DNA of 22,927 nucleotides from contig DAQK01000028.1 of assembly GCA_002502855.1 (NCBI GenBank), positions 15,208-38,134 on the forward strand. Reading direction: 5' to 3'. Of this stretch, positions 7,326 through 17,919 are shown piece by piece; position 1 is the first letter of the stretch; every line of letters starts with the position of its first letter. This DNA is from Methanobacterium sp. UBA279. Lineage in GTDB: Archaea; Methanobacteriota; Methanobacteria; Methanobacteriales; Methanobacteriaceae. The notes beneath the pieces were generated by a model, which had not been told where the DNA came from, made no database searches, and saw only the letters and a program-made list of their open reading frames with translations. A program made the position numbers and the translations under genes.

Positions 7326-8309
7326 ATGGATTTAGATATAACTGATTTAAACCCTTCCTATTGTACCGTAAAAGATTTCAAATTCCAGTCTGGTGAGAAA
7401 CTGGATGAACTTACCATGGAATATTTCACCACGGGCCAGGCCAGAAGGGATGCAGACGGAAAAATAGTAAATGGCCTGCTCTTTATACACGGCTGGTCCG
7501 GTGATTACTCCTCTTTTAAGCGTTTCCTGGATTTCACCAGGTCTGGTGAACCCTTCGATAAAGATAAGTATTTCATAATATCCCCAAGCAGCCTCGGTTC
7601 ACCAGGATCATCTGCCCCCTCCACTTCAGGGTTGGGTGTGGATTTCCCCCAGTACACGGTGGGTGATATGGTCAACGCTCAGTACCATCTACTACAGGAA
7701 TTGAAGATCAACCATTTGAAGGGTGTTATCGGCACTTCTATGGGTGGATTTCAGAGCCTGGAGTGGGGTGTGAGTTACCCTGATTATATGGATTTCCTGG
7801 TTCACATCGTAACTGGCCCGGCTGTTTTAGGCAGGAACCAGGCCATATTCCAGTTTCAAAACAGTATCGTAGAGGACCATCCTGGTTACATGGATGGTAA
7901 CTACCAGGAAAATCCTCATGATGCAGTTAAAAGTGTCAGTAAATTCATGTTCCTCTTCGCATTCACCATACCCTATTATCATAAGATATTTGGGGATAAG
8001 AATATATTAAATCAAGCTTTCAGTGGGGATGGTGCAGGAGGGATGGAAATAGACGCCAGAGATATTGTGTGGAGGAACAATGCAGCTTTATCCTTCGATG
8101 TGAGGGATGATTTAGATAAAATCAAGGCTAAGTCACTGGTGATTGGGATTGAAGGTGACCAGTATTTCCCACCAGAGATAGAAGCCATCCCCCTTTCAAA
8201 ATCCATAAAAAACTCGAAATTGTTGGTTTATAAATCTGAACTGGGCCATCTGGGTGTAAATGAGATAGAGAAAATGAGGGATTCACTACTTGATTTAACG
8301 GATGAGTGA
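7326..8309 (+). CDS. MetX-like alpha/beta hydrolase
   Basis: A 327-residue alpha/beta-hydrolase of the homoserine O-acetyltransferase (MetX) superfamily. The nucleophile elbow is G-T-S138-M-G-G, with a catalytic Asp278 in GIEGDQYFPP and His308 in ELGHLGV; an HGWSGD oxyanion segment follows the first strands. The block LGSPGSSAPST, then VDFPQYTVGDMVNAQYHLL, closely follows the layout of MetX enzymes (GSTGPSS..DFP.ITV.DMV.AQ). It lacks other parts expected of a true homoserine acetyltransferase and no methionine gene is nearby, so the acyl acceptor is unknown; hydrolase activity is equally possible. Start: the ATG at 7317 overlaps the AGGGAG box, while the ATG at 7326 is nine bases from it, so 7326 is chosen. 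It is cytoplasmic, with no signal peptide. Confidence 0.82.
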   Translation: MDLDITDLNPSYCTVKDFKFQSGEKLDELTMEYFTTGQARRDADGKIVNGLLFIHGWSGDYSSFKRFLDFTRSGEPFDKDKYFIISPSSLGSPGSSAPSTSGLGVDFPQYTVGDMVNAQYHLLQELKINHLKGVIGTSMGGFQSLEWGVSYPDYMDFLVHIVTGPAVLGRNQAIFQFQNSIVEDHPGYMDGNYQENPHDAVKSVSKFMFLFAFTIPYYHKIFGDKNILNQAFSGDGAGGMEIDARDIVWRNNAALSFDVRDDLDKIKAKSLVIGIEGDQYFPPEIEAIPLSKSIKNSKLLVYKSELGHLGVNEIEKMRDSLLDLTDE

Positions 8310-8320
8310 ACTGTTGTAAT

Positions 8321-8360
8321 TTAATAGTTGGCGTATTCAATTAATAGCCGGTGCATTCCA
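8321..8360. repeat. Two imperfect 20-nt tandem copies
   Basis: In the convergent gap between the hydrolase (+) and the HEAT protein (-), a 20-base unit occurs twice, at 8321-8340 and 8341-8360. Both begin TTAATAG and continue GG.G.ATTC; five positions differ, mostly T versus C. It is most likely a recent small duplication that has begun to diverge. No terminator hairpin is obvious there. Confidence 0.4.
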
Positions 8361-8376
8361 CGAAAATAAATATTTT

Positions 8377-9084
8377 TTATTCCCCTTTTTTAGCTAGTAT
8401 CTCATCGATGGCCTCTTCCATATGCAGCCTCACGTACCATCTCTCATCCCGGTACGCTTCTTTTAAAGGTTTTAATGCTCGTTCATCACCTATCATGGCC
8501 AGAGCACCAGCTGCGTGTTTCCGGACGCTCATATCATCATCCTTCAGGGCATCTATTAAGGGCAGTACTGCTTCCGCGTCGGCGATCATCCCCAGTGCTT
8601 CCGCCGCTGCAGATCTGAAATCGGGATCCCCATCCTGTAACGCCCTGATAAGTGATTTCACCGCTCTTTTATCTCCAATCTTACCCAAAGATATGGCCAC
8701 TTCATTTCTAATTTTTTTATCATCTAAAAAATTAATAAGGGTTAGTACACCTCTTTCATCACCGATGTTACCCAGTGCTTCCACTGCATGCCAACGGACG
8801 TACCATTCCTCATCCTTCAAGAGGATAAGTAACCGGGGAACTGCCGCTCTATCCCCTATCTTACCCAGGGATTTGGCCGCATTCCATCGTATATCATTGT
8901 CTTCATGGGCCAGGAGTTCAATCAATGGTTCTACTGATCTCCTATCCTTTATCCTGCCTAATGCCTGGGCTGCTTTCCAGGATGTATCCTGGTCACCCTC
9001 CACAAAGGCGTTTATCAACTCTTGTACGTTTCCATTTGATTCCAACTTTTCGATGCTGTCTTTAGAGTTTCCAAACAGGCTCAT
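8377..9084 (-). CDS. HEAT-repeat (PBS lyase-like) protein
   Basis: A 235-residue soluble protein made of about seven HEAT-like units of 31 residues. The repeated core is AVxxLIxxLKDxDxxVRxxAAxALGxIGDER; clear units begin near residues 18, 51, 82, 113, 143, 174 and 205. Such arrays form a curved helical scaffold for protein binding; relatives include phycobilin-lyase-like proteins and many archaeal scaffolds, so lyase activity should not be assumed. The ATG at 9084 follows a GGATATGAGA stretch with a weak ribosome-binding site, and a TATA-like TTTATATAT lies about 80 bases upstream at 9165-9172. The opposite strand also holds a long open frame across this gene, a by-product of the repetitive codon pattern. 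The partner is unknown. Confidence 0.88.
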   Translation of the reverse strand: MSLFGNSKDSIEKLESNGNVQELINAFVEGDQDTSWKAAQALGRIKDRRSVEPLIELLAHEDNDIRWNAAKSLGKIGDRAAVPRLLILLKDEEWYVRWHAVEALGNIGDERGVLTLINFLDDKKIRNEVAISLGKIGDKRAVKSLIRALQDGDPDFRSAAAEALGMIADAEAVLPLIDALKDDDMSVRKHAAGALAMIGDERALKPLKEAYRDERWYVRLHMEEAIDEILAKKGE

Positions 9085-9250
9085 TTCGTCTCATATCCAG
9101 TAGATGATTTTAGATCTTTGATTGATCATAATATTTGTTTTTTTATCTGCATAATATTTTTTCATATATAAACCGATTATTAGAAAATCTTTTATTAGAT
9201 GCCTCGTATATCATGTTTTGCCCCAAAAATTCCAAAAAAATTTCATAGAC

Positions 9251-9316
9251 TAAACACCTATTAAGGAAGTAAGACAAAACATCTAGTATCAGGAACCATC
9301 TACTATCAGGTGTTTA
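9251..9316. promoter_or_regulatory. Nested inverted and direct repeats upstream of the small membrane protein
   Basis: In the 285-base gap 9085-9369, a perfect nine-base inverted repeat TAAACACCT (9251-9259) / AGGTGTTTA (9308-9316) encloses a direct repeat: CATCTAGTATCAGG at 9280-9293 and CATCTACTATCAGG at 9297-9310 (13 of 14 match, 17-base period). The second direct copy overlaps the right arm. The arrangement lies about 55 bases before the next start codon and could be an operator, a structured leader or the footprint of a small lost element. The remainder of the gap is AT-rich, with the HEAT gene's probable TATA box near 9168. Confidence 0.4.
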
Positions 9317-9369
9317 TACAAATCAATTACTAAATTAATACTAATCATCACACAGGGAGTAAATAAGTT

Positions 9370-9807
9370 ATGGCCAGTTTAGAAACATCAGTATTCGTCA
9401 GTGTGCTCATCGCTTTGATCCTGATATTCGTGGACTATTTAATTTTACCAACGTTATTGGTGACTGTCCTGCCTATCGTGGTGTTTACCGGATTTATAGC
9501 CAGCGCCATGGCCGGTTCTGAGGGAAATAATTACCGGGTTGGTGGAATTGCTGGTGGTGTTCTGGCAGTTTTGTTCTTCCTGGTTAAATTCTTCACCCCG
9601 CCCACTTTAACCTTCAACCTTTACGGCCTAGATTTCAATGTTTTCCTCATGTTTGAAGGATTTATCTATCTCATTTTAGGTTTCGTGGTATCACTGGCTA
9701 TATTCATGTTGTTAGGGGCTTTTGGTGGTATGATTGCCCAGGAACTTTTCGGACCTGATGAAAAAGAACGAGATAAACAGGGTAACTCCAAACCTTTAAG
9801 GAATTAA
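9370..9807 (+). CDS. Small multi-pass membrane protein, DUF5518-like
   Basis: A 145-residue integral membrane protein with about four hydrophobic segments (residues 8-24, 27-48, 57-76 and 92-122). The tail is hydrophilic and charged (GPDEKERDKQGN). Gly-rich helix junctions such as RVGGIAGGVLA and LLGAFGGMIAQ are typical of DUF5518-type proteins, which are abundant in methanogenic archaea and of unknown role. The assignment is from general pattern and could be wrong. GGGAG lies about ten bases before the ATG. The gene stands alone with its own upstream repeat structure, and the tautomerase pseudogene follows 109 bases later. Confidence 0.7.
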   Translation: MASLETSVFVSVLIALILIFVDYLILPTLLVTVLPIVVFTGFIASAMAGSEGNNYRVGGIAGGVLAVLFFLVKFFTPPTLTFNLYGLDFNVFLMFEGFIYLILGFVVSLAIFMLLGAFGGMIAQELFGPDEKERDKQGNSKPLRN

Positions 9808-9916
9808 TTTTCTAAACCTTAATTAACCTTCGTTTTTGATAAAGTTTAATTAACAATTGTTATATTTCATGTAACTAATCGTATAAGATAAAGTGAAAAT
9901 ATTTAGAGGCTAAAAA

Positions 9917-10298
9917 ATGTGTCCAGTGGTTAAAATAAACATAATAGAGGGAAAATCAACGGAATATAAAAATGCAGTTTTAGACTGAGTTCACCAGGCT
10001 ATAATTAAGACTTTTAACGTCCCTGAAAGTGAACTATTACAGGGGTTGTACGAGCTGCCCTTCAACAACTTCGAGTACCCCCAAAGACAGAACTGTAAAC
10101 GCCACCATCATATAGATCACCATGTTCCCGGGAAGAGTCTTAAAATTAAGAGGGAACTCTACCAGAGAATCGTGATTAATCTAAAGAAAAATCCAGGTAG
10201 ATGGTAGTGATGTGATGATCATCCTGCTGGAGCCTCCCCTGGAAAATTGGAGTGTAAGAGGCGGTAAACCAGCCGGTGAAGTTGACTTTGATTTTTAA
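9917..10298 (+). pseudogene. Tautomerase family (Tautomerase_2) pseudogene
   Basis: Fragments in shifting frames rebuild a complete tautomerase-family protein of about 127 residues. From the ATG at 9917: CPVVKINIIEGKSTEYKNAV, then an in-frame TGA at 9986-9988 (GGA would give the usual DGVH), then VPESELLQGLYELPFNNFEY. After a run of five C near 10078-10082 the sense frame changes, giving DRTVNATII, with TAG at 10113-10115 where the family has Glu, then ITMFPG. Near 10130-10133 it changes back (KSLKIKRELYQRIVINLKKN), and near 10195-10200 again (SDVMIILLEPPLENWSVRGG, then KPAGEVDFDF). That makes two nonsense codons and three frameshifts. The family uses an N-terminal Pro as general base; here a Cys sits between Met and Pro, a further departure. 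The gene is clearly dead. Confidence 0.85.
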
Positions 10299-10314
10299 TA
10301 AAAAAAATAGCAGA

Positions 10315-10349
10315 ATCCTGAAGCGCATATATGACTTCAGGATCCTTTT
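10315..10349. terminator. Bidirectional terminator-like hairpin
   Basis: A perfect nine-base stem ATCCTGAAG (10315-10323) / CTTCAGGAT (10335-10343) with an 11-base loop lies between the tautomerase pseudogene (+) and the acetate transporter (-). On the plus strand it is followed by CCTTTTA. On the minus strand it is followed within a few bases by an eight-T tract (complement of 10300-10307). It most likely ends the acs-satP transcript. Confidence 0.65.
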
Positions 10350-10387
10350 ATACGCTCAGTTCTTGGAGACTGTAGACCATATAAATT

Positions 10388-10984
10388 TCAAGTTGGTAAA
10401 ACATCTCTTCCATGTGTCTCGTTTATAACCTCGGCCAGTCCGACGTATGTAGCGCTTAATCCGGTTAATATTCCTTCATAACCAGCTATGAGTCCTATCA
10501 TCTCATTTCCAGTTATATCGGCCAGTGCCAGGAGGAAGAACAGTATGGCCAGGGTGGCGAATATAACCTGTAATCCCCTGCTTATTTTAAGCGTTCCAAT
10601 GAACATCCCCGCAGTGAAAACACCCCACATAAAGAGGTAGGCTGTAAGTGAAGCTGCATCTGGAGCTTCGGCCAGTCCCATCTTAGGCAGTAACAGTAGA
10701 ATGACGAATGAGTACCAGAACAACCCATATGACCCGAAGGCCGCTGTGGCGAATGTGTTCCCATTCTTATATTCCATTGCACCTGCTATTATCTGGGCAG
10801 TTCCCCCGTAGGCGAGTCCCATAGCCATTATCATACTGTTCATTGGATAAAATCCAGCATTGTGGAAGTTCAAAAGAACTGTGGTGAGTCCAAATGCTAT
10901 CAGTCCCAAAGGAGCAGGATTAGCCGTTATATGTTTCGATAATTTACGTCCATCTATGGTTATAGTGGCGTATTCTTCTTCCAT
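10388..10984 (-). CDS. Acetate uptake transporter, SatP/YaaH (GPR1/FUN34) family
   Basis: A 198-residue membrane protein of the acetate uptake transporter family (PF01184). The signature N22-P-A-P-L-G-L28 lies at the first helix, followed by about six membrane segments; the AGFYPMNSMIMAMGLAYGGT and AGAMEYKNGNTFA segments are also characteristic. It would carry acetate (or succinate) across the cell membrane. It lies 124 bases downstream of acs on the same strand, and the spacer has no hairpin, so co-transcription is likely. AGGAGG about ten bases ahead of the ATG is a strong translation signal of its own. The pair implies scavenging of external acetate for biosynthesis; growth on acetate for methane is not implied. 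It is followed by the hairpin at 10315-10343. Confidence 0.93.
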   Translation of the reverse strand: MEEEYATITIDGRKLSKHITANPAPLGLIAFGLTTVLLNFHNAGFYPMNSMIMAMGLAYGGTAQIIAGAMEYKNGNTFATAAFGSYGLFWYSFVILLLLPKMGLAEAPDAASLTAYLFMWGVFTAGMFIGTLKISRGLQVIFATLAILFFLLALADITGNEMIGLIAGYEGILTGLSATYVGLAEVINETHGRDVLPT

Positions 10985-11108
10985 TTTTTTTATTCCTCCT
11001 AATTTTTCAGTACACTATCTAACCTGATCCAATTTTACTTCCTAAATTTTCTATTTTTCCTAATATTTCTTATTCTTTCGCTTTTTCAACTCTTATTTTT
11101 TTCTTATT

Positions 11109-13010
<1,902 letters not shown>

Positions 13011-13063
13011 TTTTCTCCCGCCTTTTTGCTCTTTCTAAAATATGATTAGTTCTAAGTGCCTCC

Positions 13064-13110
13064 TAATATATAAAGTTAACTATTAATCATTATAAATCTT
13101 GATTAATCAT
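13064..13110 (-). promoter_or_regulatory. acs promoter with TATA box and palindromic repeat
   Basis: On the minus strand CTTTATATATTA (13064-13075) is a good archaeal TATA box about 55-65 bases before the acs ATG. Immediately upstream the nine-mer ATTAATCAT occurs twice, at 13082-13090 and 13102-13110 (20-base period). The second copy overlaps a perfect palindrome TGATTAATCA (13100-13109). This is a plausible binding site for a regulator of acetate use. The rest of 13011-13286 is AT-rich with no gene. Confidence 0.5.
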
Positions 13111-13286
13111 GATAATATAGTTTGGCTGGATAAGAACAAATTTAGGGTTTTGATTATCAAAAAAATATATCTTAAAAGTAACAAGGATTATGTTATGTTA
13201 AAAATAACAAGAAATTATATTCAAAAATAAAAAATAACTACTAAACTTTTCAAAAAAAGAGATAGAAAGGGAGTTTTAACCTTATT

Positions 13287-14930
<1,644 letters not shown>

Positions 14931-14959
14931 ATTTATCACCTCTAATTTTTTACTATTCG

Positions 14960-15007
14960 TAATTTATCAATGGGTTAGAGGTTATATAAATAATTTATCA
15001 ATAGGTT
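14960..15007 (-). promoter_or_regulatory. Thermosome promoter: TATA box between two 17-base direct repeats
   Basis: On the plus strand TAATTTATCAATGGGTT (14960-14976) and TAATTTATCAATAGGTT (14991-15007) match at 16 of 17 positions with a 31-base period. Between them, reading on the minus strand, lies the TATA box TTTATATAA (14982-14990). One copy covers the position just upstream of TATA (BRE), the other the expected start of transcription about 25 bases downstream. This is a classic arrangement for a repressor that blocks TBP/TFB and polymerase, possibly heat-responsive; the regulator is not known from sequence. Confidence 0.55.
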
Positions 15008-15092
15008 GGATCTATAAACTTTAAACCAATAAAAATTGGAAATCTCTTTTTAATAGACATTGAGTTGAAAAACAAACATATATAGAAAGTGG

Positions 15093-15513
15093 TTACAGAA
15101 TTTCTTCAAAATCTTCGGGTGTTAAAGCTTTTATACCCTCTATTCGACCGAAGTGGTCTGTGTCACGGGTTACAATAAGATTGATATCTGAAACAATGGC
15201 GGAGGCTGCTATAAAACAATCATTTAACTCTATTTGTTTACCCTGATTCATCAGATCAGCATATAATCGGCCAGCTCTCACGGCAATATCCCTATCTAAA
15301 TCCACTAAATTAACAATTGACAGTTTATCAAAGGTTTTTCCACAGCTTTTCTTTGCGATCTATATGCCCCGACACTTAACTCAGCCAAAGATATTACCGA
15401 AGAATACCCTTCATTACCCTCTGTGAAACTATAAAAAAAACAGCCTTTGAAGATTTATTATCACCAGTTCTGAGTATATCAACGAATACAGAAGTATCAA
15501 TGAAAATTTTCAT
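15093..15513 (-). pseudogene. VapC-type PIN-domain toxin, frameshifted twice
   Basis: Three frames combine into one PIN-domain ribonuclease of about 140 residues. It begins at ATG 15511-15513 with MKIFIDTSVFVDIL. It slips at a T run (eight A at 15433-15440 on the plus strand; nine restore the frame). It continues EGNEGYSSVISLAELSVGAY and slips again at a short A run (15335-15339 on plus; six restore the frame). It ends with VDLDRDIAVRAGRLYADL, then IELNDCFIAASAIVSD and LIVTRDTDHFGRI. All the acidic residues expected for PIN catalysis (Asp6, Glu of LAELS, Asp of ELNDC, Asp of TRDTD) survive across the pieces. Such toxins cut RNA such as tRNA when not bound by VapB. The upstream antitoxin gene ends one base before this start. 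As read, only short non-functional peptides would be made. Confidence 0.85.
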
Positions 15514-15514
15514 T

Positions 15515-15704
15515 CTATTCTATCCTTCGGGATCGCCTAAGTTCCCTTACAAATTCTTTACTATCTACATCATATTCCCAGGCACCAGAAGCAGACTCAA
15601 TTACATCACTATCATGCTTCTTAGACTTACGGACCAATTCCATAATTGTATGTAATTCCCGATCTAACTCCACTGATTTTTTTTTCAATATCTGAAATAT
15701 CCAT
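15515..15704 (-). pseudogene. VapB-like antitoxin, probably frameshifted near its start
   Basis: This gene ends (TAG) one base before the VapC start, the usual coupling of an antitoxin-toxin pair. The C-terminal part, SGAWEYDVDSKEFVRELRRS followed by RRIE, fits the short tail by which VapB antitoxins wrap their toxin. GGTGG sits four bases before the ATG at 15702-15704, which gives MDISDIEKK and then leaves the frame at a run of nine A (15677-15685, T on plus). With eight A the frame would continue SVELDRELHTIMELVRKSKK to the stop, a 63-residue protein. The alternative, a GTG at 15710-15712, keeps one 65-codon frame open, but that GTG lies inside the ribosome-binding stretch. So the antitoxin is either frameshifted or uses a poor start. 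The family assignment rests largely on context. Confidence 0.55.
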
Positions 15705-15788
15705 ACATCCACCTTTTAATTTCACGTAAATAAATTATCAACAAAAGATAATTAATTAATTAAAAAAATATCACACGATAAAAACCCA

Positions 15789-16325
15789 TCATATCTCATA
15801 CCTAAAATCCCACAAACACTTTGGTGTTTTTTCATCCACCTCACTTAGGTGGTCCATCTCATGGGAAACCCCGTAGGCCAGGGACCCCTCCATGGTCAAA
15901 GGTCCAGAAACGTGCCCCACCTTAATTTTCAGTGTACCTGGATCGAGGACTGCCTTGATTATATCATCGGCGTCAACCTCGACCCTGTACGGCCTCTCCA
16001 CTATTTCCCGCTCCTGTTTTTCGCTGCATTTTTCCAGGCGCAGCACCCGCCCTTCTTTCTTTAGGACGACCGGGTTTGAGAAGAGGTAGATGGTCTCCAG
16101 GGTGTGTCCAAGTTTCTCCTCGGGATCATACCTGGTCACCTTATCTTTAATGGCCATCAGCCTTACAGAGTCTTTTTTGGTTTTGTAACTCCAGTTTCCA
16201 CCGAACTTGAGGGAGAATAAGAGGGGTAGGAAGACTTCGTGTTTGATGCCTAACTTCTTTATTATCTCCTGTTCCTGGAGGTTGAATTTCAGCTTCTTCT
16301 TAAGTTCTTCCTCTAAAAAGTCCAA
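15789..16325 (-). CDS. Hypothetical protein linked to cpgS, with HEMDH motif
   Basis: A 178-residue soluble protein that I do not recognise as a named family. The N-terminus is a charged helix (FLEEELKKKLKFNLQEQEI), the middle is mixed alpha/beta with many Lys and Arg, and near the C-terminus is GVSHEMDHLSEVD, an HExxH-type sequence that resembles the metal-binding motif of peptide deformylases (HExDHL). No other deformylase motif (GxGxAAxQ or EGCLS) is present, so the likeness may be accidental. The gene starts 41 bases after cpgS on the same strand and is probably co-transcribed. A role connected with cyclic diphosphoglycerate would be inference from position only. There is no membrane segment or signal peptide. 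Confidence 0.75.
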   Translation of the reverse strand: MDFLEEELKKKLKFNLQEQEIIKKLGIKHEVFLPLLFSLKFGGNWSYKTKKDSVRLMAIKDKVTRYDPEEKLGHTLETIYLFSNPVVLKKEGRVLRLEKCSEKQEREIVERPYRVEVDADDIIKAVLDPGTLKIKVGHVSGPLTMEGSLAYGVSHEMDHLSEVDEKTPKCLWDFRYEI

Positions 16326-16366
16326 TAAACCACCCTGTGTATTAATTAAAAAAAGGAATTAGTATT

Positions 16367-17746
16367 TCATTTGTTTTTAAAAGAATCTATAGCATCATCT
16401 ACCACGTCTAGTATCGCCTGGGAGAGTACTTCATCGGTTCCATCCACCACGATGGGTATGTTGTCGCAGTACACCACCTCGAGGCCTGCTTCCAGGGCGT
16501 CCTTGGTGGCCACATCCACTGCAGCTGCTTTGAGTTCGGTGAGCATCACATCTGCCTCGTCGATGTGTTTCTCTATGTCCTTCTGCAGTAAGGGCCGGTT
16601 GGATAAATGTGGAGTAGTCCCCACGACTTTACATCCGTAGTTGTCCTCGAGATACTCTACTAAAACACTTTGTATAGATTCCGGGGCCGTGGTTGCAAAT
16701 AACACGTTTTTACCCTCCACATCATCTAAAGGTTTGGGTCTAAACACGGTGCTGATGACCGTTGCCTCTGGATTTATTTTCCGTATGGATTTCTCCAGGC
16801 CCTCCACCTTCTCCGGGGTGGCCATGGGCATTTCGCACATGGTTATAACCACTAAATCCGCGAGTTCCACCCGAAATGGTCCGAAGAACCTTTCTATATT
16901 GATCAAAGGTTGGTTGGCCCCTACCAGTACTATATGTTTATCCGTCCTTACCGGTGGTATGGCTGCCCCGCTCCCTTCGAGTATCACGAATTCTGCGTTG
17001 ACTTCGTTGGCGAGTTTGGCTCCTTTGGTCATGTTGGTGATGAAAACTTCACCCACCATTCCACCGCCGCATCTCCTGCAGCCTATGGTTAATATTCTGC
17101 TCATCAGGGCGTCTTCCCAGTGGTCTGATGCCGCGTGGATCCCCTTATCAGACTGTTCCATGAGGAACTGTGGTGTTATCTCTATCTCGTCCCCTCTGAC
17201 TATCTCCGGTTCCTCTGGTCCACCCCTTCCCATGGCCACCACACATGGGTTGTAATTATGTTGATGTATAACCCGGGCGGCATAGGCTGAGACAGCGGTT
17301 TTACCGATCCTCTTACCAGTACCCAGTATCTTCAGGGAAGGTTTCTCCAGGATGTCATGCTCGCCCAGGGGGGAGAATTTAAAATCAGGCCCTTCATAGG
17401 GTATTCCCCTGGAGAGGACTATATTTGCTATTTTAAACCTTTTAGAATAATCGACGATGGGCTCGTCACTCAGGTCCATAACCACATCGGCGTCATATTC
17501 AGCTATCTTCTCATCTATGAGATCGTAAGGGATTTTATGGTGATCCGGTCCAAAATGAACTTTTCTTTCCAGTTTCTCTGTAATATCCTCTTCAGATACT
17601 TCCCGTAACTTTTCAGTGCCGCCAATAAATATTACAGCAACGATCTCATTGTACTCAATACTATCTAAAGTATCTAATGCTGATTTTGTAACCGGTATGT
17701 AGTGTTCTCCATCCACCAGGCAGATCATCCTTCTCAAGCCATCCAC
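16367..17746 (-). CDS. cpgS: Cyclic 2,3-diphosphoglycerate synthetase
   Basis: A 459-residue ATP-dependent enzyme forming the intramolecular phosphoanhydride of 2,3-diphosphoglycerate. The product, cyclic 2,3-diphosphoglycerate, accumulates as a solute and thermoprotectant in Methanobacteriales and relatives. Seen: the start RRMICLVDGEHYIPV, a P-loop-like GTGKRIGKT (residues 142-150), the VVAMGRGGPEEPEIVRGDEI segment, CRRCGGGMVGEV, and GANQPLINIERFFGPFRVEL, the arrangement I recall for the Methanothermus and Methanothermobacter enzyme. A frame extension reaches a TTG at 17779, but GGGGGT lies six bases before a GTG at 17744-17746, giving a start just ahead of the conserved region, so this GTG is used. 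It is followed by the 178-aa gene. The companion 2-phosphoglycerate kinase gene is not in the window. Confidence 0.92.
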   Translation of the reverse strand: MDGLRRMICLVDGEHYIPVTKSALDTLDSIEYNEIVAVIFIGGTEKLREVSEEDITEKLERKVHFGPDHHKIPYDLIDEKIAEYDADVVMDLSDEPIVDYSKRFKIANIVLSRGIPYEGPDFKFSPLGEHDILEKPSLKILGTGKRIGKTAVSAYAARVIHQHNYNPCVVAMGRGGPEEPEIVRGDEIEITPQFLMEQSDKGIHAASDHWEDALMSRILTIGCRRCGGGMVGEVFITNMTKGAKLANEVNAEFVILEGSGAAIPPVRTDKHIVLVGANQPLINIERFFGPFRVELADLVVITMCEMPMATPEKVEGLEKSIRKINPEATVISTVFRPKPLDDVEGKNVLFATTAPESIQSVLVEYLEDNYGCKVVGTTPHLSNRPLLQKDIEKHIDEADVMLTELKAAAVDVATKDALEAGLEVVYCDNIPIVVDGTDEVLSQAILDVVDDAIDSFKNK

Positions 17747-17919
17747 AAATAAACCCCCAGAAAAAGTTGCTATAATCAAAATAGAAACGTTTTAGATTAA
17801 AAAACGGTTTTATAATTAAAAATACGATGAACTATTAAGGTATTATTTCATCAAGATTTAAACTATAAATTAAGAATACAACTGTCATCATTTACAGATT
17901 TGAATACGGGTCCGAATAT

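Noticed and set aside
8351..9103. A 250-codon open frame on the plus strand opposite the HEAT-repeat gene
   Set aside because: It mirrors the repetitive codons of the HEAT repeats, its product is a Ser/Ala/Pro-rich low-complexity sequence, and the minus-strand protein has clear family repeats.
9986..9988. In-frame TGA in the tautomerase as a selenocysteine codon
   Set aside because: The family has Gly at this place (GGA to TGA is one change), tautomerases are not selenoproteins, and other nonsense and frameshift lesions follow.
10113..10115. TAG in the tautomerase as a pyrrolysine codon
   Set aside because: Pyrrolysine is limited to methylamine users; here Glu is expected (GAG to TAG), and the gene has several other lesions.
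15300..15520. Programmed ribosomal frameshifting in VapC
   Set aside because: Two separate shifts would be needed, without a typical slippery heptamer plus downstream structure; run-length mutation is simpler.
16641..17255. A 204-codon plus-strand frame opposite cpgS
   Set aside because: It is antisense to the most conserved part of cpgS, has a Ser/Thr/Pro-rich composition and no start signal; it is a shadow.
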